Source: Chrysomallon squamiferum
Taxonomy: Eukaryota; Mollusca; Gastropoda; Neomphalida; Peltospiridae
Direction: 5' to 3'
Assembly: GCA_012295275.1 (NCBI GenBank)
Contig: CM022668.1
Location: 9,737,541 to 9,801,540 of the forward strand
DNA: 64,000 nucleotides
This document shows positions 50,520 through 64,000 of this stretch, piece after piece. The notes under the pieces are model-generated. The model did not search any database. It was given only the letters and a program-made list of their open reading frames with translations, and had not been told where the DNA came from. Numbering within the stretch: the first letter of the stretch is position 1; every line of letters starts with the position of its first letter. A program made the translations under genes and the position numbers.

Positions 50520-51992
50520 GTTGAAGCGGAATCTGGTACGGATGTCGTTATTTTATTTACTGTTTATATATGTAACTAAAATTAAATAACCATTTTCAAA
50601 TGTCTCTTCTACGAAAATTCAAACTAATATCAAAACATAATTTTAACATTTTTATTAAAAGTCGTAAAAATCAAAACTATATTCCAAGGGACAAACATCG
50701 TTTAATGTTAATTCAACACATCTAAATTGCAAAGATTAAAAACGTTGTTGTTAAATAGTAAATACACATATAAAAGCTCTTTGACAAGAGCTTCTTATTT
50801 CATATAAATGTACAGACATGGTGACAATATTCATAATTATCTAAAGCTTTTTTATATTTATTACTTTCGTCGTCGTCGTCGACATCATCATCAATGTCAT
50901 CATCATCATTATCATCATTATTATTATTACATATTGTTGTGGCAGGTGTTGATTTTGCTGTTATTTTATTATGTATTCGAATGATAATTACAAGCACAGC
51001 AAACTGTGATATCCCTTGTCTTTTTCCTTCTAACTTTTCTTCATCTCCCCCCCACCCCACCCTTGGTATAACACAGGAAAATGATGTTACTATATAAACA
51101 GACTGAGCAATAATTAATAAATCAACAACACATGTAAAATAGAAAAACACAAACAAACAAATGGTATTTCCAGAATAATTTATTATATCAATTACATTGT
51201 AAATAAACCTGATATTTTCGTTTATTAAAAGCCCATTTTATTTTATTAATTAGTAAATAAAAGAAAAAGAAAAGAAAGAAAAGGAAATAAATAGATGAAT
51301 ATGCATATAATATATAATAATTATTATTATATAATAAATAAATAAACATAATTAAATTAATTAAATAAAAATAAAACAAATTAGTATTGTCAGTGTGCTT
51401 AATTTCAAATTTTCTTCTATATATTTAATGTATGTTTGTGTTTGTGTATGCATGTGTGTAATATATATATATATATATATATAGATAGATATAGATAGAT
51501 ATAGATATGTATATGTATCTCTTTATTCATTCTTTCTTTTTATTGAAACCACGAAATAAAAAGAAAGAAAAGGGAAATAGAAGAAATAAATATCTGTTTT
51601 AATTAATGAAAATTAGTAAAATTAAAATCATTTAACAAACAAAAATTCAGAATTAACAGAAATGATCAGTTTAATTAGTAAAAATAAAAATTAAAAAATT
51701 AAAAGATAATAAAAACAGCAAAATAACTGGTTTATCTAATATCAAATTTAAATTAATAAAAATTAATATGGATTAGCATAATAAAACTTAAAACAAAAAC
51801 AAAGCAAAATTAGTTTTTATGTGTTTGGTCTATAAAATAAAATAAAATAAAATATAAACAAAAAGTAATTGTTTCATTTAATCAGATTAAAAATAACTGA
51901 TTTAAATCGATTAACTAACAAAACAAATTAAAAAGTAACTGGTTTATTTTTAAAAAGTTACAAATCACTGGGGGTTTTTTTGGGCTTTTGGG

Positions 51993-52046
<54 letters not shown>

Positions 52047-52190
52047 CTTTTGTGTGTGTAGAAATGTGTGTGTGTGTGTGTTTAATGTTGTGACTTTTTT
52101 TACTTAAAAATTAAAAATAACTCGTATTTAATTTAATATTACAAATAACTGTTGTCATCATTAATGAAAATTACAGTTTATTGGTTTTAA
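50520..52190. other. Intergenic DNA between MRPL10 and the NRF-domain gene
   Basis: The immediate 50520-50600 side should hold the MRPL10 promoter, but no motif is clear. Contains a (TA)n/(GATA)-type run at 51459-51510 and (GT)n at 51998-52086. The frame at 50800-51156 translates Asn/Asp microsatellites and is not supported. Confidence 0.5.
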
Positions 52191-52847
52191 CTAGTCAAAA
52201 CGAATGACGTCATATCCGCCGATGACGTAATACGTCCACGACACAGAGTGGAGAAGTAGCAGCCAGACCAGTGCTGGTGACAACGTGACCGCCGTGTTCG
52301 TAACGTGTTCTACAGCAGCTACTGGGCAGTCTCGTTTTGATGGCTTTAAACCGCAGCGTACAGAGGTGATTTTGAAAAATCTCTCTAGATAACCTGTCAT
52401 AATAATAAAAAACATCATCATCAGCAGCAACTACAACAAAACCACCATCACCGAAAACAGCGACGACGACAACAACGATAATAATAATAACAGTGATGAT
52501 GATAATAACAAGATATACACTCGTGTACACACACACAAACACATACACACTTACGCACATAAACATATACATACATCTATTTTATTCATTTATTTATTTA
52601 AATTATTTTTATTTTCAGGAAAGAAAAAATTATATAAGCAGAGGTGGTTTAAATATTAGCTACTGCATGACGGAGGAAAAGAAATACATTTTGTACCAAG
52701 TTTGAAGATGCTGCCAACGTCGGTTTCATTACACGTCATTGGAACGCACAACCCCCAGCTGACAGCGTTCCCTTGTTTTACTGAACTCTGTAAATGAGAA
52801 ATCCTCAACATCATAAACATTGCCATCGTCGTATCATATGTCTTCAT

Positions 52848-52901
<54 letters not shown>

Positions 52902-52916
52902 TTTAATTTTTAATTA

Positions 52917-52964
<48 letters not shown>

Positions 52965-53453
52965 GTAATCATCATCATCGTCATCATTATTATTACATCC
53001 ATTGCTATTTTTATTGCCATTTTTATTATAAGGTAGAGTTTTAACATGTTATTTTTTGCAGACGAATATATAGACATTAAATTGAGACTCAACAAATTAT
53101 AGGTTTATTTATTTATTTATTTATTTTTTAAGTGGTTTCGCTATTTATATCCGTAAAATATGAACTTTAGCGAATTGTATTATTTACCAAACCAAACAGT
53201 TCTCGAATGCCAACGGGAACCGAGAATGTGACATTGCAGAAGTCAGTTCTGAAGCTGACGTTATCCTCGAGTGACGTATTTCCGGCGAGAATGGTTCCGG
53301 CAGGAAGTGATACGTCAACAGTTCGACATCGTTTTGATAGCGAATTCATTTTGTCAATGTCGTCTCCCAGCAGACCAGACGAAAATAACACTGCAAATGA
53401 ATAATGTTAATTATTGGAAAGACAAATGCATTGTAAAATGTATGCAACAACAA

Positions 53454-53497
<44 letters not shown>

Positions 53498-53889
53498 ACA
53501 GCACAAACAACAAAGACAAAAACAAAACAAACAAAGAAAATAAATTTACAAATATTTTTTATTTATGTACTTAAAAAGGTACTAAATACATTAATATATT
53601 TTATTATTTACAGTACTGCTATTTTGTTCAGTATATTGTGCTGTCTTTTTTTGTGTATGTGTGTGTGTGTGTCTGTGTGGATGTATTTAGGTATTTGCGC
53701 AAATACGAATGTATATGTGTGTATGTCTGCATCTGTATATGTAGTTATCTATATATAAATCATATATATAAATGTTTACTTCTTCTTTATGAAGTCATGA
53801 AAAACGAGGTCAGATGTTGACATTTAGACAACACTCTACTCCTGTGTTCAAAGTTTCTTTTCTGATAATAAAAGTGTCCATCATTTTAT

Positions 53890-53921
<32 letters not shown>

Positions 53922-54890
53922 TTACCAGTACTATTACCACTACTACTGCCACTACTACTACTACTACTACTACTACTATTACGACTACTATTACTACTAC
54001 TACTAGTGCTACTACTACTGCTATTACGACTACTATTACTACTACTACTACTGCTGCTGCTACTACTACTATTGCTATTATGACTACTGCTACTACTACT
54101 ACTATTATTATTATTATTATTATTAAACAAATAAACAAATGGATGAATGGATGAATAAATGAACGGAAATAAAATAAAACATTTACACTCACATACAAAC
54201 CTACGAGCATGTTATAATACACACAGACAGACATGTATCTAGTGAAACAAACATACTTTTGTTTGCCCACGGAATCACTGTCCAGTTCAGATGGAAATTA
54301 CTGTCTTCGTTCTCAGCCGGTTCGTCGCCTTTCAGACTATCCAGATAGATCATCGCGTGACTGTAGCATTCGTCGGTCAAGGCCACGTTATAATTTAAAG
54401 GGAGAAAACTCCTGACGCTAGTCAGCCTCAGAAGACGAAGAACAAGACGGACGTAATTGAGTTTAGGAAAAAATCTTTCAGTGAAAAGTCTGTCGTAGTT
54501 TTCGTCTCCTGGTTTCAGATGATTCGCCATGATGTGGCTGCCGATGTCCGTAACGTTGACGCTGTCGATTTCGTCTTTGACGACGACCATCGCTTGTTGA
54601 AACAGCGGCTTCGTCAGCAGCGCTGGAAGGACGTCCAAGGCAAAATTGAGCAAACCTTTACCGATGTTGCTGCCGAGGAAATTCCCCGCCGTGTCTGACG
54701 TCGTCAGTAGCAGGAACGTCTTTTCGATTCTGGCGAACAGGTCTGGATGCGACATGAGAAAGTCTGCAACAAACAGAGCTTTGTCTCTCAGAGGCATTTT
54801 GTCGATCGTGTACGATTGGTTTAGATCCACTTGGCACCATACTGTGGTTAGTAAGACACTCAAAATCACTGTTGTGCATAACAGCGACAT
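52191..54890 (-). CDS. Secreted NRF-domain protein, nose-resistant-to-fluoxetine-like, lacking the acyltransferase region (4 exons)
   Basis: Exons, high to low: 54257-54890, 53188-53390, 52697-52787, 52191-52393, in phase through GT-AG introns, giving 376 residues. The chosen ATG at 54888-54890 gives the signal peptide MSLLCTTVILSVLLTTVWC; the frame further upstream has no ATG. The NRF signature is assembled across exons: C-Y-S-H-A-M-I-Y-L in exon 1, then WANKMLFSSGLLG at the exon 1-2 join, a Cys after NSLSK, and SWGLCVPMTCNETDVG in exon 3. At least six N-glycosylation sequons are visible. NRF-6 proteins normally continue into a multi-pass acyltransferase-3 domain. Here the frame stops at TAG 52191-52193 after one hydrophobic stretch (SPALVWLLLLHSV) near the C-terminus, which could be a membrane or GPI-anchor tail. 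No acyltransferase exon was found between here and MRPL10. Confidence 0.8.
52848..52963. repeat. (AAT)n ... (TTA)n inverted microsatellite pair
   Basis: Complementary trinucleotide runs separated by about 15 bases lie in the intron between exons 2 and 3 of the NRF gene. They could fold as a long A/T hairpin. Confidence 0.85.
53455..53496. repeat. (AGT)n microsatellite
   Basis: About 14 AGT/TAG units in intron 1 of the NRF gene. Confidence 0.9.
53889..54124. repeat. (ACT)n long trinucleotide array
   Basis: About 75 imperfect ACT units with ATT, ACG and GCT variants, then a short ATT run. It is in intron 1 of the NRF gene, on the opposite side from the (AGT)n run. Frames reading poly-Ser, poly-Leu and poly-Val here are artefacts. 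Confidence 0.95.
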
Positions 54891-55521
54891 CTCTGTTAGG
54901 CTTGCTGCATCTAACTGCACTAAACTGTCCTATAGAGTAAGTTTTTATCTTATAGATTAGTTGGTAGGTGTTGTTTTTTTAAAGGTATAACTTGCATATT
55001 AAATATTTCAGCGCTAAATGCTGTATTAGTTTTCATCGATTATTTCATATAAAGTTTATAAATCGTATTATATTTACATTGTAACGAAAGTTATTAGTTT
55101 ATAAGAGAAAGTATATATATATATATATAAAACGTGTACTTTCGTTGTTTGTTTTTACCCTTTTCATTCGTTCTTTTCTTCTTCTTCTTCTTCTTCTTCT
55201 TCTTCTTTTAAACCAGTAACATTATCATTGCCAGACCTTTTGCTTGCTGTACCTTTAGCCATTTATCATTTTCTCGTTCTTTTGTCAGTAAAGCTATCAA
55301 CATCTATCTCGTAACATAGTTGTGTAACTGTTTGTTAAATGTTTCACAGGCAAGCTCTGACAATATGTTTTTGGGTCGTAAATGTAATTTATTTGTTTAT
55401 AAATAATCACCATGTTTTATTAAATAATGGACCGTTGTTAATGTGTGAAACTAGACTTGGTAAACTACTGCAACTGTTTTGAAATACATTTTTTTTTTAG
55501 AGGAATTCTGTTCTAGAGGAA

Positions 55522-55640
55522 TATTATATTATATTATATTATATTATATTATATTATATTATATTATATTATATTATAATACATTACATTACATTTTATT
55601 TTATTTTATTTTATTTTATTTTATTTTATTTTATTTATTT
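55522..55640. repeat. (ATATT)n followed by (TTTTA)n pentanucleotide arrays
   Basis: Roughly eleven ATATT units, a short ATTAC transition, then about nine TTTTA units. Confidence 0.9.
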
Positions 55641-56384
55641 ATATGTAAATACATATGTAAATAAATCGAGTTAAAGAAATTAGAGAGACAAACACACACA
55701 CAGACAACACACAAACAAACAAAAATACACACACACACAACACACACATACATACGTACATAGATTTCCAGACAGACATACAGACAGAGAGATCTTTTCC
55801 TGTAGTATATATTAAGACTAGCTGAAGTCATCACCGTAACACATTTAAATGAAAAATAATTTTGAACGATCTCCAATTATTTGTTTTCTAAAAATCGGGA
55901 AATTGAATATTTTGTTTACAAAAAGTACTACTACTACTACTACTACTACTACTAATAATAATAATAAAAAAAATACAATGTCATAATAACGAGGACAAAC
56001 GTGACACTTAGACAATGCACTCCACTCCAATGATCAGGTCTTCTGTTCTGATATCACAAGTGTCTATCACTGCTCTATTGTTATTTTTAATCATTATAAT
56101 CATTATTATTATATTTATTATTATTATTAGTAGTAGTAGTAGTATTCCGTACGAACGTTACAGATAGCAGTGTAACGCAGTATATTACATGGCAGATAAC
56201 AGATAATAACTACGTAAAACAGGGTACAGACCTGTCTAGAAAATAGAACATATTGGTTTCACGTGAACGTTCAAGATTACTGGTTGTATTAACCTAAATA
56301 AAAGATTGGTCTGGGTCGGTGGAAAACAGATATATCATATAGGTACCAACCAATAAGTGTTGAATATTCATTACACAAAACCTA

Positions 56385-56460
56385 TGCTGACGTCACGGGG
56401 ACGTGCAAGGGCGATACCAGTGCATTGTGGGAAGGGCCGGCGCCAGACTGTCTAGTCAAG
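56385..56460. promoter_or_regulatory. Candidate promoter with CRE-like site and GC-rich start region
   Basis: TGACGTCACGGGGACGTG followed by GCATTGTGGGAAGGGCCGGCGCC stands out in base composition from the surrounding AT-rich DNA. It lies 1.7 kb before the first exon of the rightward gene and 1.5 kb before the NRF start on the other strand, so it could serve either or both. Confidence 0.35.
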
Positions 56461-58156
56461 GTTAGATTCTGGCACCCCTAGGAAATATATCTGTTTCAAA
56501 ATTTATAAAACAATTTATAACTTTTATTTTCAACATCCCGTAAGATCTCTAGAGACAATTTTTTTTTTTTTTTTTTTTTTTGTCACGGACATTTGAATAC
56601 CACCACCCCCCATTTCGCTTCTTGTTTGATGTGCATGAAAATGATCTCGTGCATATATGCTTAATAAAATTCTAGTGTATGTGGTATTTATAATGTTGCA
56701 TTATTATTGATCGTAAATTTTTTTGTTGAATATATTCGTAAGATGACTGGCCTTTATTTATGCACTGTGCTATAAAGTCGTTCTTTGTCCAAATAATTTC
56801 TGTAACTGGTTGTCTTACAAGCAGTATACTATTGAAAAACCAATTTACGACAATGTTCATTATACTGGTATAAATTTAAGTTACGCTTCAATATTGCTAA
56901 TTGATTGAAAAGGTTGTTTACCAGTTTATGTTTTACAGGTGCTCGATTTCATATCTGTAATATTTTGTGCAGGTAATATTTCAAAATACTACTAAAATAT
57001 AAACAAATCATTATGTTACATAGCAAAGCCGAATATATCTTTATCGTTCTAAAATATAAACATGGTAAAATGAGAAGGTCAATCGGTCAGTGTATTGCTT
57101 TAAAGTTGATTTGCAGGTTCAATAAAGTATTCACCATGACTTTGGCAGGGGAGTAAAATTAGTAAGGGTTGTTAAATCAGTAAATACTGTTGTTTCCCTT
57201 TGCAGTAATGTATGAATACTTCGAATATTGATAGAGTTGTATTTTTTCCATGACTAATTTTGACGTATTCAGTGAATGAAATGTGTTTGTTTATGTTTTT
57301 GAAAACGTTAACAAATTCCACAGGAGGTTCTTTTTAAAATAATTGCTTTTCATTTCTGGCATAGTAGAATATTATTTAATATATTTATGTATATATAAAA
57401 ATATCTTGTAATATAAATTTTAATTTTTCGGGGATTTTAAAACAAGATTGTTTTTGTTCATCAAAATAAAGGCAAATATTTCTTTCAAGTGATAAGCCAA
57501 ATGTCAGTTTTTATACTGACTTAGCTGAAACTTCCTCCTTTTTGTTGTTGGCTTATAAACACCAACCACTCATTAAATATATTACTTAAAATTATGGACA
57601 ATTTCAAAAATAATGGGCAAACTTAAATGTTATTACTTTTGCATATTTACTTCAAAACAGTTTTTTTATTTTATGTATTCATTGACTGGAGTTATATTCT
57701 AATTTCATTGTTAATATAATGTGTAAATATTTATTTTTAAATTTCATGAAATAAAAAGTATGATAATAATTTACATATAGCTATAAAAACTAGCATATAA
57801 TAAATTTATATATTTATTTGCTGTTTATTATTTTCCTGTTTTCAAAATTAGTTTTATAATCACCAGTTTCAAAATATAATTTTAACCAAAAAAAAAAAAA
57901 AAAAAAATAATAATAATAAAAAACAAAACAATTACCATAACATAATTTTTTATGTTTTATAACCATGTCAGTTTAAAAAAAATAATATTCTAGGTTTATT
58001 GTTTATATAATCATAAATAAAATACATACATGAATGTAGTCAAATGTAATAAAAAAATATACATGTAATATAAGTTTGTGAAACTGTACTGTAAATATAT
58101 TTCTCTTTCAACTGTGAAATATCTATGAATAGCTGTACTTTGAGTTTATTACACAG

Positions 58157-58242
58157 ATATGTTGGTGTGTTTGGTCTCCTGATAACCAAGATGCATCAGG
58201 CTGTAAAGGAGTGGCTCACTGAATACAAGGTCTGACATAGAT

Positions 58243-58324
<82 letters not shown>

Positions 58325-58674
58325 TATATAGATATATAAATATGTATATAGATATAAATGTATATGTATATGAAATAATCTCACACATCAGAACGTTTAC
58401 ATACATAAACATACACACACACATTTAAATGACAGGGTTATGGATAGGTAACAGATAGAGATATATATATAAATCATCATTCTGTATGTCTGTCTAATTT
58501 TGTATCTGTGATATGAAATGATAAAAAAAATGTAACAGTTTTTTTTTTTTTTTTTTTTTTTTTTTTCAGACTTTAACTGAAGATGAAATTCTAGCTTTCT
58601 CTCAGATGATTTGGCAAAATAAAGAGCTTACTGATGCTTTGTATAAACTCTTTGAGGGAAAACCAACAGTTGAG
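58157..58674 (+). CDS. Two internal exons of an unrecognised gene
   Basis: Exon 58157-58229 (acceptor TTACACAG, one leading base, donor AAG|GTCTGA) and exon 58570-58674 (after a long poly-T acceptor, donor GAG|GTAATT) join in phase. The joined product reads YVGVFGLLITKMHQAVKEW, then LTEYK, then TLTEDEILAFSQMIWQNKEL and TDALYKLFEGKPTVE. It looks like a helical, well-structured protein. The ATG at 58191 could also be a start. I do not recognise the family. Neither exon has a long enough Met-initiated frame to be found by ORF length. The 3' exons are beyond a long intron or outside the window. Confidence 0.55.
58244..58320. repeat. (TC)n microsatellite in intron
   Basis: About 38 TC units beginning 15 bases after the donor of the 58157-58229 exon. 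Confidence 0.95.
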
Positions 58675-58775
58675 GTAATTAAAACCAAAATATGTATATT
58701 TTATAATTTAACTATGATTTCTTAAAATTATATCATGTACTGTTGGCAGACCAACAACTGAGTTAAAAAAAAATA

Positions 58776-58789
58776 TATATCTATATCTA

Positions 58790-58824
<35 letters not shown>

Positions 58825-58826
58825 AT
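58776..58826. repeat. (TATC)n microsatellite
   Basis: TATC/ATCTAT units flanked by TA runs. Confidence 0.9.
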
Positions 58827-59153
58827 ATGTATATAATATATACATATTTTATTTTTTTATTTTGAAGTATTATAGAATGAAAAGTTATCTGTTTTATGGG
58901 TTCATTGTTTATAAACTCTGTCATGTTACACCAAGTGACACGACTAAAATACTTAAATATTTACATACCACCTGTTCTCATAATTTGTTTTATAATCACC
59001 ATAATCAAAATATAATTTAACAAAAACTTTTTTTTTTTTTATATCATGTTAACTGTTCACATAAGAATAAACTTTATTATATATTTACATAAAAATTGTA
59101 TTTTCGTTTAAGTTGTTTTAATTAAAAATATATTTCACAACCAAATGCTCTTT

Positions 59154-59190
<37 letters not shown>

Positions 59191-59514
59191 ATTTACCTGA
59201 ATATGATATAGTTGGTATATTTTGTTTCATATCAAAATTCACTTAAATATATACCATATATATACATTGCTTCTATCCAAATTTATGTCTTTGTAATTAA
59301 TACATTTACAGCAAATTATAATTTATTTAATTTTTTTTTAATTAGGATGACAGTACTCCTTTGAGGTGTTTAAAAAATACAGGGTGTGGGCTGTAAATTT
59401 ATGTATTTATATATTCATAAATCTTCAATACATAACTAATTGTCATTGTATAACAGTTTAAAGTTTATCATAGAAAAAATAAAAATAAAATAAAAATGAT
59501 GTTTCAGAACAGCT

Positions 59515-60131
59515 GATTAACATATAGATTGTTTCATATCAAAATACATTTCATGTACAATATTTTATTTTTTATACATTTGTAAACATATTGTTTCATT
59601 TGGTTCAAAAAATACATTTGTAAACATTGTTTCTCATGTACAATGTTTCATATCAAAATACCTTTGTAAACATATTGTTTCTCATGTACAATGTTTCATA
59701 TCAAAATACATTTGTAAACATTGTTTCTCATGTACAGTGTTTCATATCAAAATACATTCGTAAACATTGTTTCTCATGTACAATGTTTCATATCAAAATA
59801 CCTTTGTAAACATATTGTTTCTCATGTACAATGTTTCATATCAAAATACATTCGTAAACATATTGTTTCTCATGTACAATGTTTCATATCAAAATACATT
59901 TGTAAACATTGTTTCTCATGTACATTGTTTCATATCAAAATACATTTGTAAACATTGTTTCTCATGTACAGTGTTTCATATCAAAATACATTTGTAAACA
60001 TTGTTTCTCATGTACAGTGTTTCATATCAAAATACATTTGTAAACATTGTTTCTCATATACAATGTTTCATATCAAAATACATTTGTAAACATATTGTTT
60101 CTCATGTACAATGTTTCATATAAAAATACAT
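59515..60131. repeat. Minisatellite, unit about 43-46 bp, about 11 regular copies
   Basis: The unit runs TTGTTTCTCATGTACAATG, TTTCATATCAAAATACATT, TGTAAACA(TA). Copies from 59626 to 60131 are very similar and mix 43- and 46-bp variants; 59515-59625 is an eroded lead-in. The repeat is open in several frames and mimics MFLMYNVSYQNTFVNI-type peptides, which are not supported as genes. Confidence 0.95.
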
Positions 60132-60221
60132 CAAAAAACTCCCGTGAGAATAATCAGCTTAGTAAAAATATTTTTGTTTTAAATAATAGTACTAAAATTC
60201 AGAAAACTAAAACTACATTTA

Positions 60222-60222
60222 G

Positions 60223-60278
<56 letters not shown>

Positions 60279-60279
60279 T

Positions 60280-60322
<43 letters not shown>
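60222..60322. repeat. (CA)n double array
   Basis: Two CA runs interrupted by AAAATGTG. A third CA run lies at 60697-60733 and a fourth near 60810-60830. Confidence 0.95.
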
Positions 60323-60324
<2 letters not shown>

Positions 60325-60692
60325 CACATATGCATGTGTGCTTATGTGTGTGTGATAATTCAAAGTTTATAAAAAACATTTTCAGCAGTTTCATGACTGT
60401 AGTGATCATATTAGAAGTCATGAATTATTAATTTTAATAAATACATTATTCAGTTAGTATGTGCTGTTCATTATGAAATATTCATGGATACATAATACTT
60501 TATTGAAGTTAACACATAAGCTTGCCTACCACTGTATTAATTGTGCAGAAGAAAATTCCTGAGTCAATTAGTGCTTGTAACTGTGTCTACTAAATTCTGG
60601 CATTAATAGAGTTTATGAATATACAAAAGATTAAAAAACCAAATAAAAACATGCACATATGCAAGTATATACATATACAGAATACTTAGAAA

Positions 60693-60740
<48 letters not shown>

Positions 60741-61315
60741 GTACATAAATACATAAACCTAGACATTCAGACCTATACATACTTAAGTATGCACAGAAAC
60801 ACTTACACAAAACACACACACACACACACACATACATAATACATACAAACATACCTAAAAGCCATGCACACACAAACACATTTCATTTGTAACAATATAG
60901 GTGACAATTAATGTATAATTAACTTTTGTACAAAGTTCAGTTACAGCTATTTGCAGTAAACTTTTGTGTGTAATAAAAAATCAATAGGAGTAAACCGAGC
61001 TACACTGGCTTCATGTGTCATAAAGATTTTATTAACAGCTGTGACATGCATTTTCAATGCATTATATGTGTGTGATATGTGGACTGTGTTATATATTTAA
61101 ATAATTACCCGCATTAAATGAACTATATACCGTATAATTAGAACAGACATACAGGCAGACGATGGACTAAATTATTTAGATTAATTAATTAATATTAGTT
61201 GCATAAAATGAGTTCTCTGTCTATGAACAAACAAACGTATGTAAAATGGAGTGTATTACAGAGATTGTTTTTGAAAAATTAGTACCAGAAAATGTCAGGT
61301 ATATAAATATAATTT

Positions 61316-62908
<1,593 letters not shown>

Positions 62909-63117
62909 TATATAAAAGAAATAAAGAAAACATCCATTCTCCCCAAAATATAATTTCTTGTGATTTTTGTGATTTTTTTATTTGAATAATTAGACTTGCA
63001 AAGATGAATTCTAAAAACATTACATATAAAAAATAAAAATAAAAATTTAAAATTAAAAATAATAAATAAATAAAAAGATACCCAGTTATTAGATAGTATG
63101 TTTGTTTATTTATTTGT

Positions 63118-63164
<47 letters not shown>

Positions 63165-64000
63165 TTTTAATTTTAGTTTTAGTTTTAGTTTTAATGTTGG
63201 ATACAAAAGAGTGAAATTGAAACTGACCCTGGCGTGAATGACACTGAAACTAAAAGCAGTGATATATTCTTCCTGTATATGAGAAGGTTTATATAACAAT
63301 ATCACTTTTTGCTAACAGCTTTGCTGTGAATTGAATTAGTGGCTTTTATCTCACATAGTATCACTATAAGAGAAGTGTATTACAGTATGAATCCATGCTG
63401 ATAAATCATTAAACTTTTTTTTTGGTTAAGTTCTTGGATTCCTGTGTAACTGTAGTGACTATTTTATCAGGACAGGATCATTAAACTTATAACACAGTCT
63501 GTTGTAGAGAGTACCATGTTTTCATGTTTTATTTCTAACATAATTCAAAGTTTTGTATTCATTAACTCATTCTCCACAGTAACCTGACTGAGAACTGTCA
63601 GTTGTTTTAGAATCATTCTGCAGATTTGTTTTAATTTGTTGTCATTTGAAACTTAACGTGAAATGATGATCAAGAAAAATGACTGATTATACATGGTGCC
63701 TAGAGTAACTTGTGTTTGCTTACTAATTCTGGAGTTATTCCCCTTTACTCATTTTAATCATTCATTTGGTTGTATATTAGTATTTTAAAACATGCATAGT
63801 TGTTATTATTATTATTGGTCATTAATTGGGAAATGTAAATATGTATGTATGTACATTGTGTGTGTGTGTGTGTGTTTTAATCAAATGTTTAACATGTGAA
63901 CCTATATAAGATAAACTCTTTATTGAATAAATTTGTATGTTAAAATTACAAGAGACTAGATTTTAATAACACATAAGATATATTTTAATAATTTTTTTAT
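62909..64000. other. AT-rich DNA to the window end
   Basis: Holds the (TTTA)n-(TTTTAG)n tract at 63108-63196 and otherwise low-complexity A/T DNA. No supported exon; a weak open stretch at 63211-63290 is listed among the rejected items. Confidence 0.5.
63108..63196. repeat. (TTTA)n then (TTTTAG)n tract
   Basis: About 14 TTTA units followed by four to five TTTTAG units. Confidence 0.9.

Larger units (their letters stand above)
54891..58156. other. Intergenic or 5' region between the NRF gene and an unrecognised rightward gene
   Basis: Contains (CTT)n at 55180-55208, pentanucleotide arrays at 55522-55640, (ACT)n at 55926-55954, a CpG-containing candidate promoter near 56385-56460 and long AT-rich DNA. 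No supported exon otherwise. Confidence 0.5.

Noticed and set aside
50800-51156. 118-residue frame with Asn/Asp repeats
   Set aside because: Encodes the antisense of GTC/ATC microsatellites; no further support.
53810-54270. Poly-Ser, poly-Leu and poly-Val frames up to 129 residues
   Set aside because: Three readings of the same ACT array, located inside an intron.
59626-60131. Possible CRISPR array
   Set aside because: The units are contiguous tandem repeats with no unique spacers, in a eukaryotic intron-rich sequence.
59627-60355. Repeated MFLMYNVSYQNTFVNI-type frames
   Set aside because: Periodic translation of a minisatellite in several frames at once; not evidence of a gene.
63211-63290. 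Open stretch reading SEIETDPGVNDTETKSSDIF
   Set aside because: Protein-like, but the acceptor is poor (AAAAG), the donor GTTTAT weak, and no partner exon is identified.

Overview
The window looks like nuclear DNA of an invertebrate animal, most likely a lophotrochozoan (mollusc-like). It is AT-rich and full of microsatellites and minisatellites. Its genes are split by short GT-AG introns, it has tRNA-type SINE fragments, and it carries decayed LINE, hAT, MULE and Tc1 copies. The species call is inference; intron-rich metazoan DNA is certain. Most long reading frames here are microsatellite artefacts. The real genes are made of short exons, which I rebuilt from protein similarity, splice sites and phase.

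Layout. 0.4-1.6 kb (+): GC-rich, acidic 3' exons of an unrecognised gene. 3.4-10 kb: transposon remnants (LINE ORF1-like plus hAT pieces present twice in swapped order, and a MULE-like piece) and a few short unexplained open stretches. 12.1-23.3 kb (-): NOP58, the box C/D snoRNP core protein, with 15 exons. Its introns carry four box C/D snoRNA candidates on the host strand: a SNORD70-like guide (18S Am512), two near-identical SNORD96-like guides (5.8S Gm75) and a diverged relative. 30.9-38.2 kb (+): a SOCS6/SOCS7-type suppressor of cytokine signalling, four coding exons, 1029 residues. 43.0 kb (+): an orphan terminal-exon-like open stretch. 44.8-45.9 kb (+): a three-exon gene for an 84-residue secreted cysteine-rich protein. 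46.7-50.5 kb (-): mitochondrial ribosomal protein L10, five exons. 52.2-54.9 kb (-): a four-exon secreted NRF (nose-resistant-to-fluoxetine) domain protein with no acyltransferase part. 58.1-58.7 kb (+): two consecutive exons of an unrecognised gene. 61.4-62.9 kb: an almost complete but dead Tc1-like transposon inserted in a TA microsatellite.

The genes are independent housekeeping or signalling loci, not an operon. The functional link inside NOP58 is clear: the gene for a core C/D snoRNP protein carries C/D guide RNAs in its own introns. The most unusual recurring pattern is that exon edges, including their splice sites, have been locally multiplied into the adjoining intron in at least four genes (NOP58 exon 9, SOCS exon 3, MRPL10 exon 3, cysteine-rich exon 3). 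The SOCS stop codon also lies in a tandem unit.
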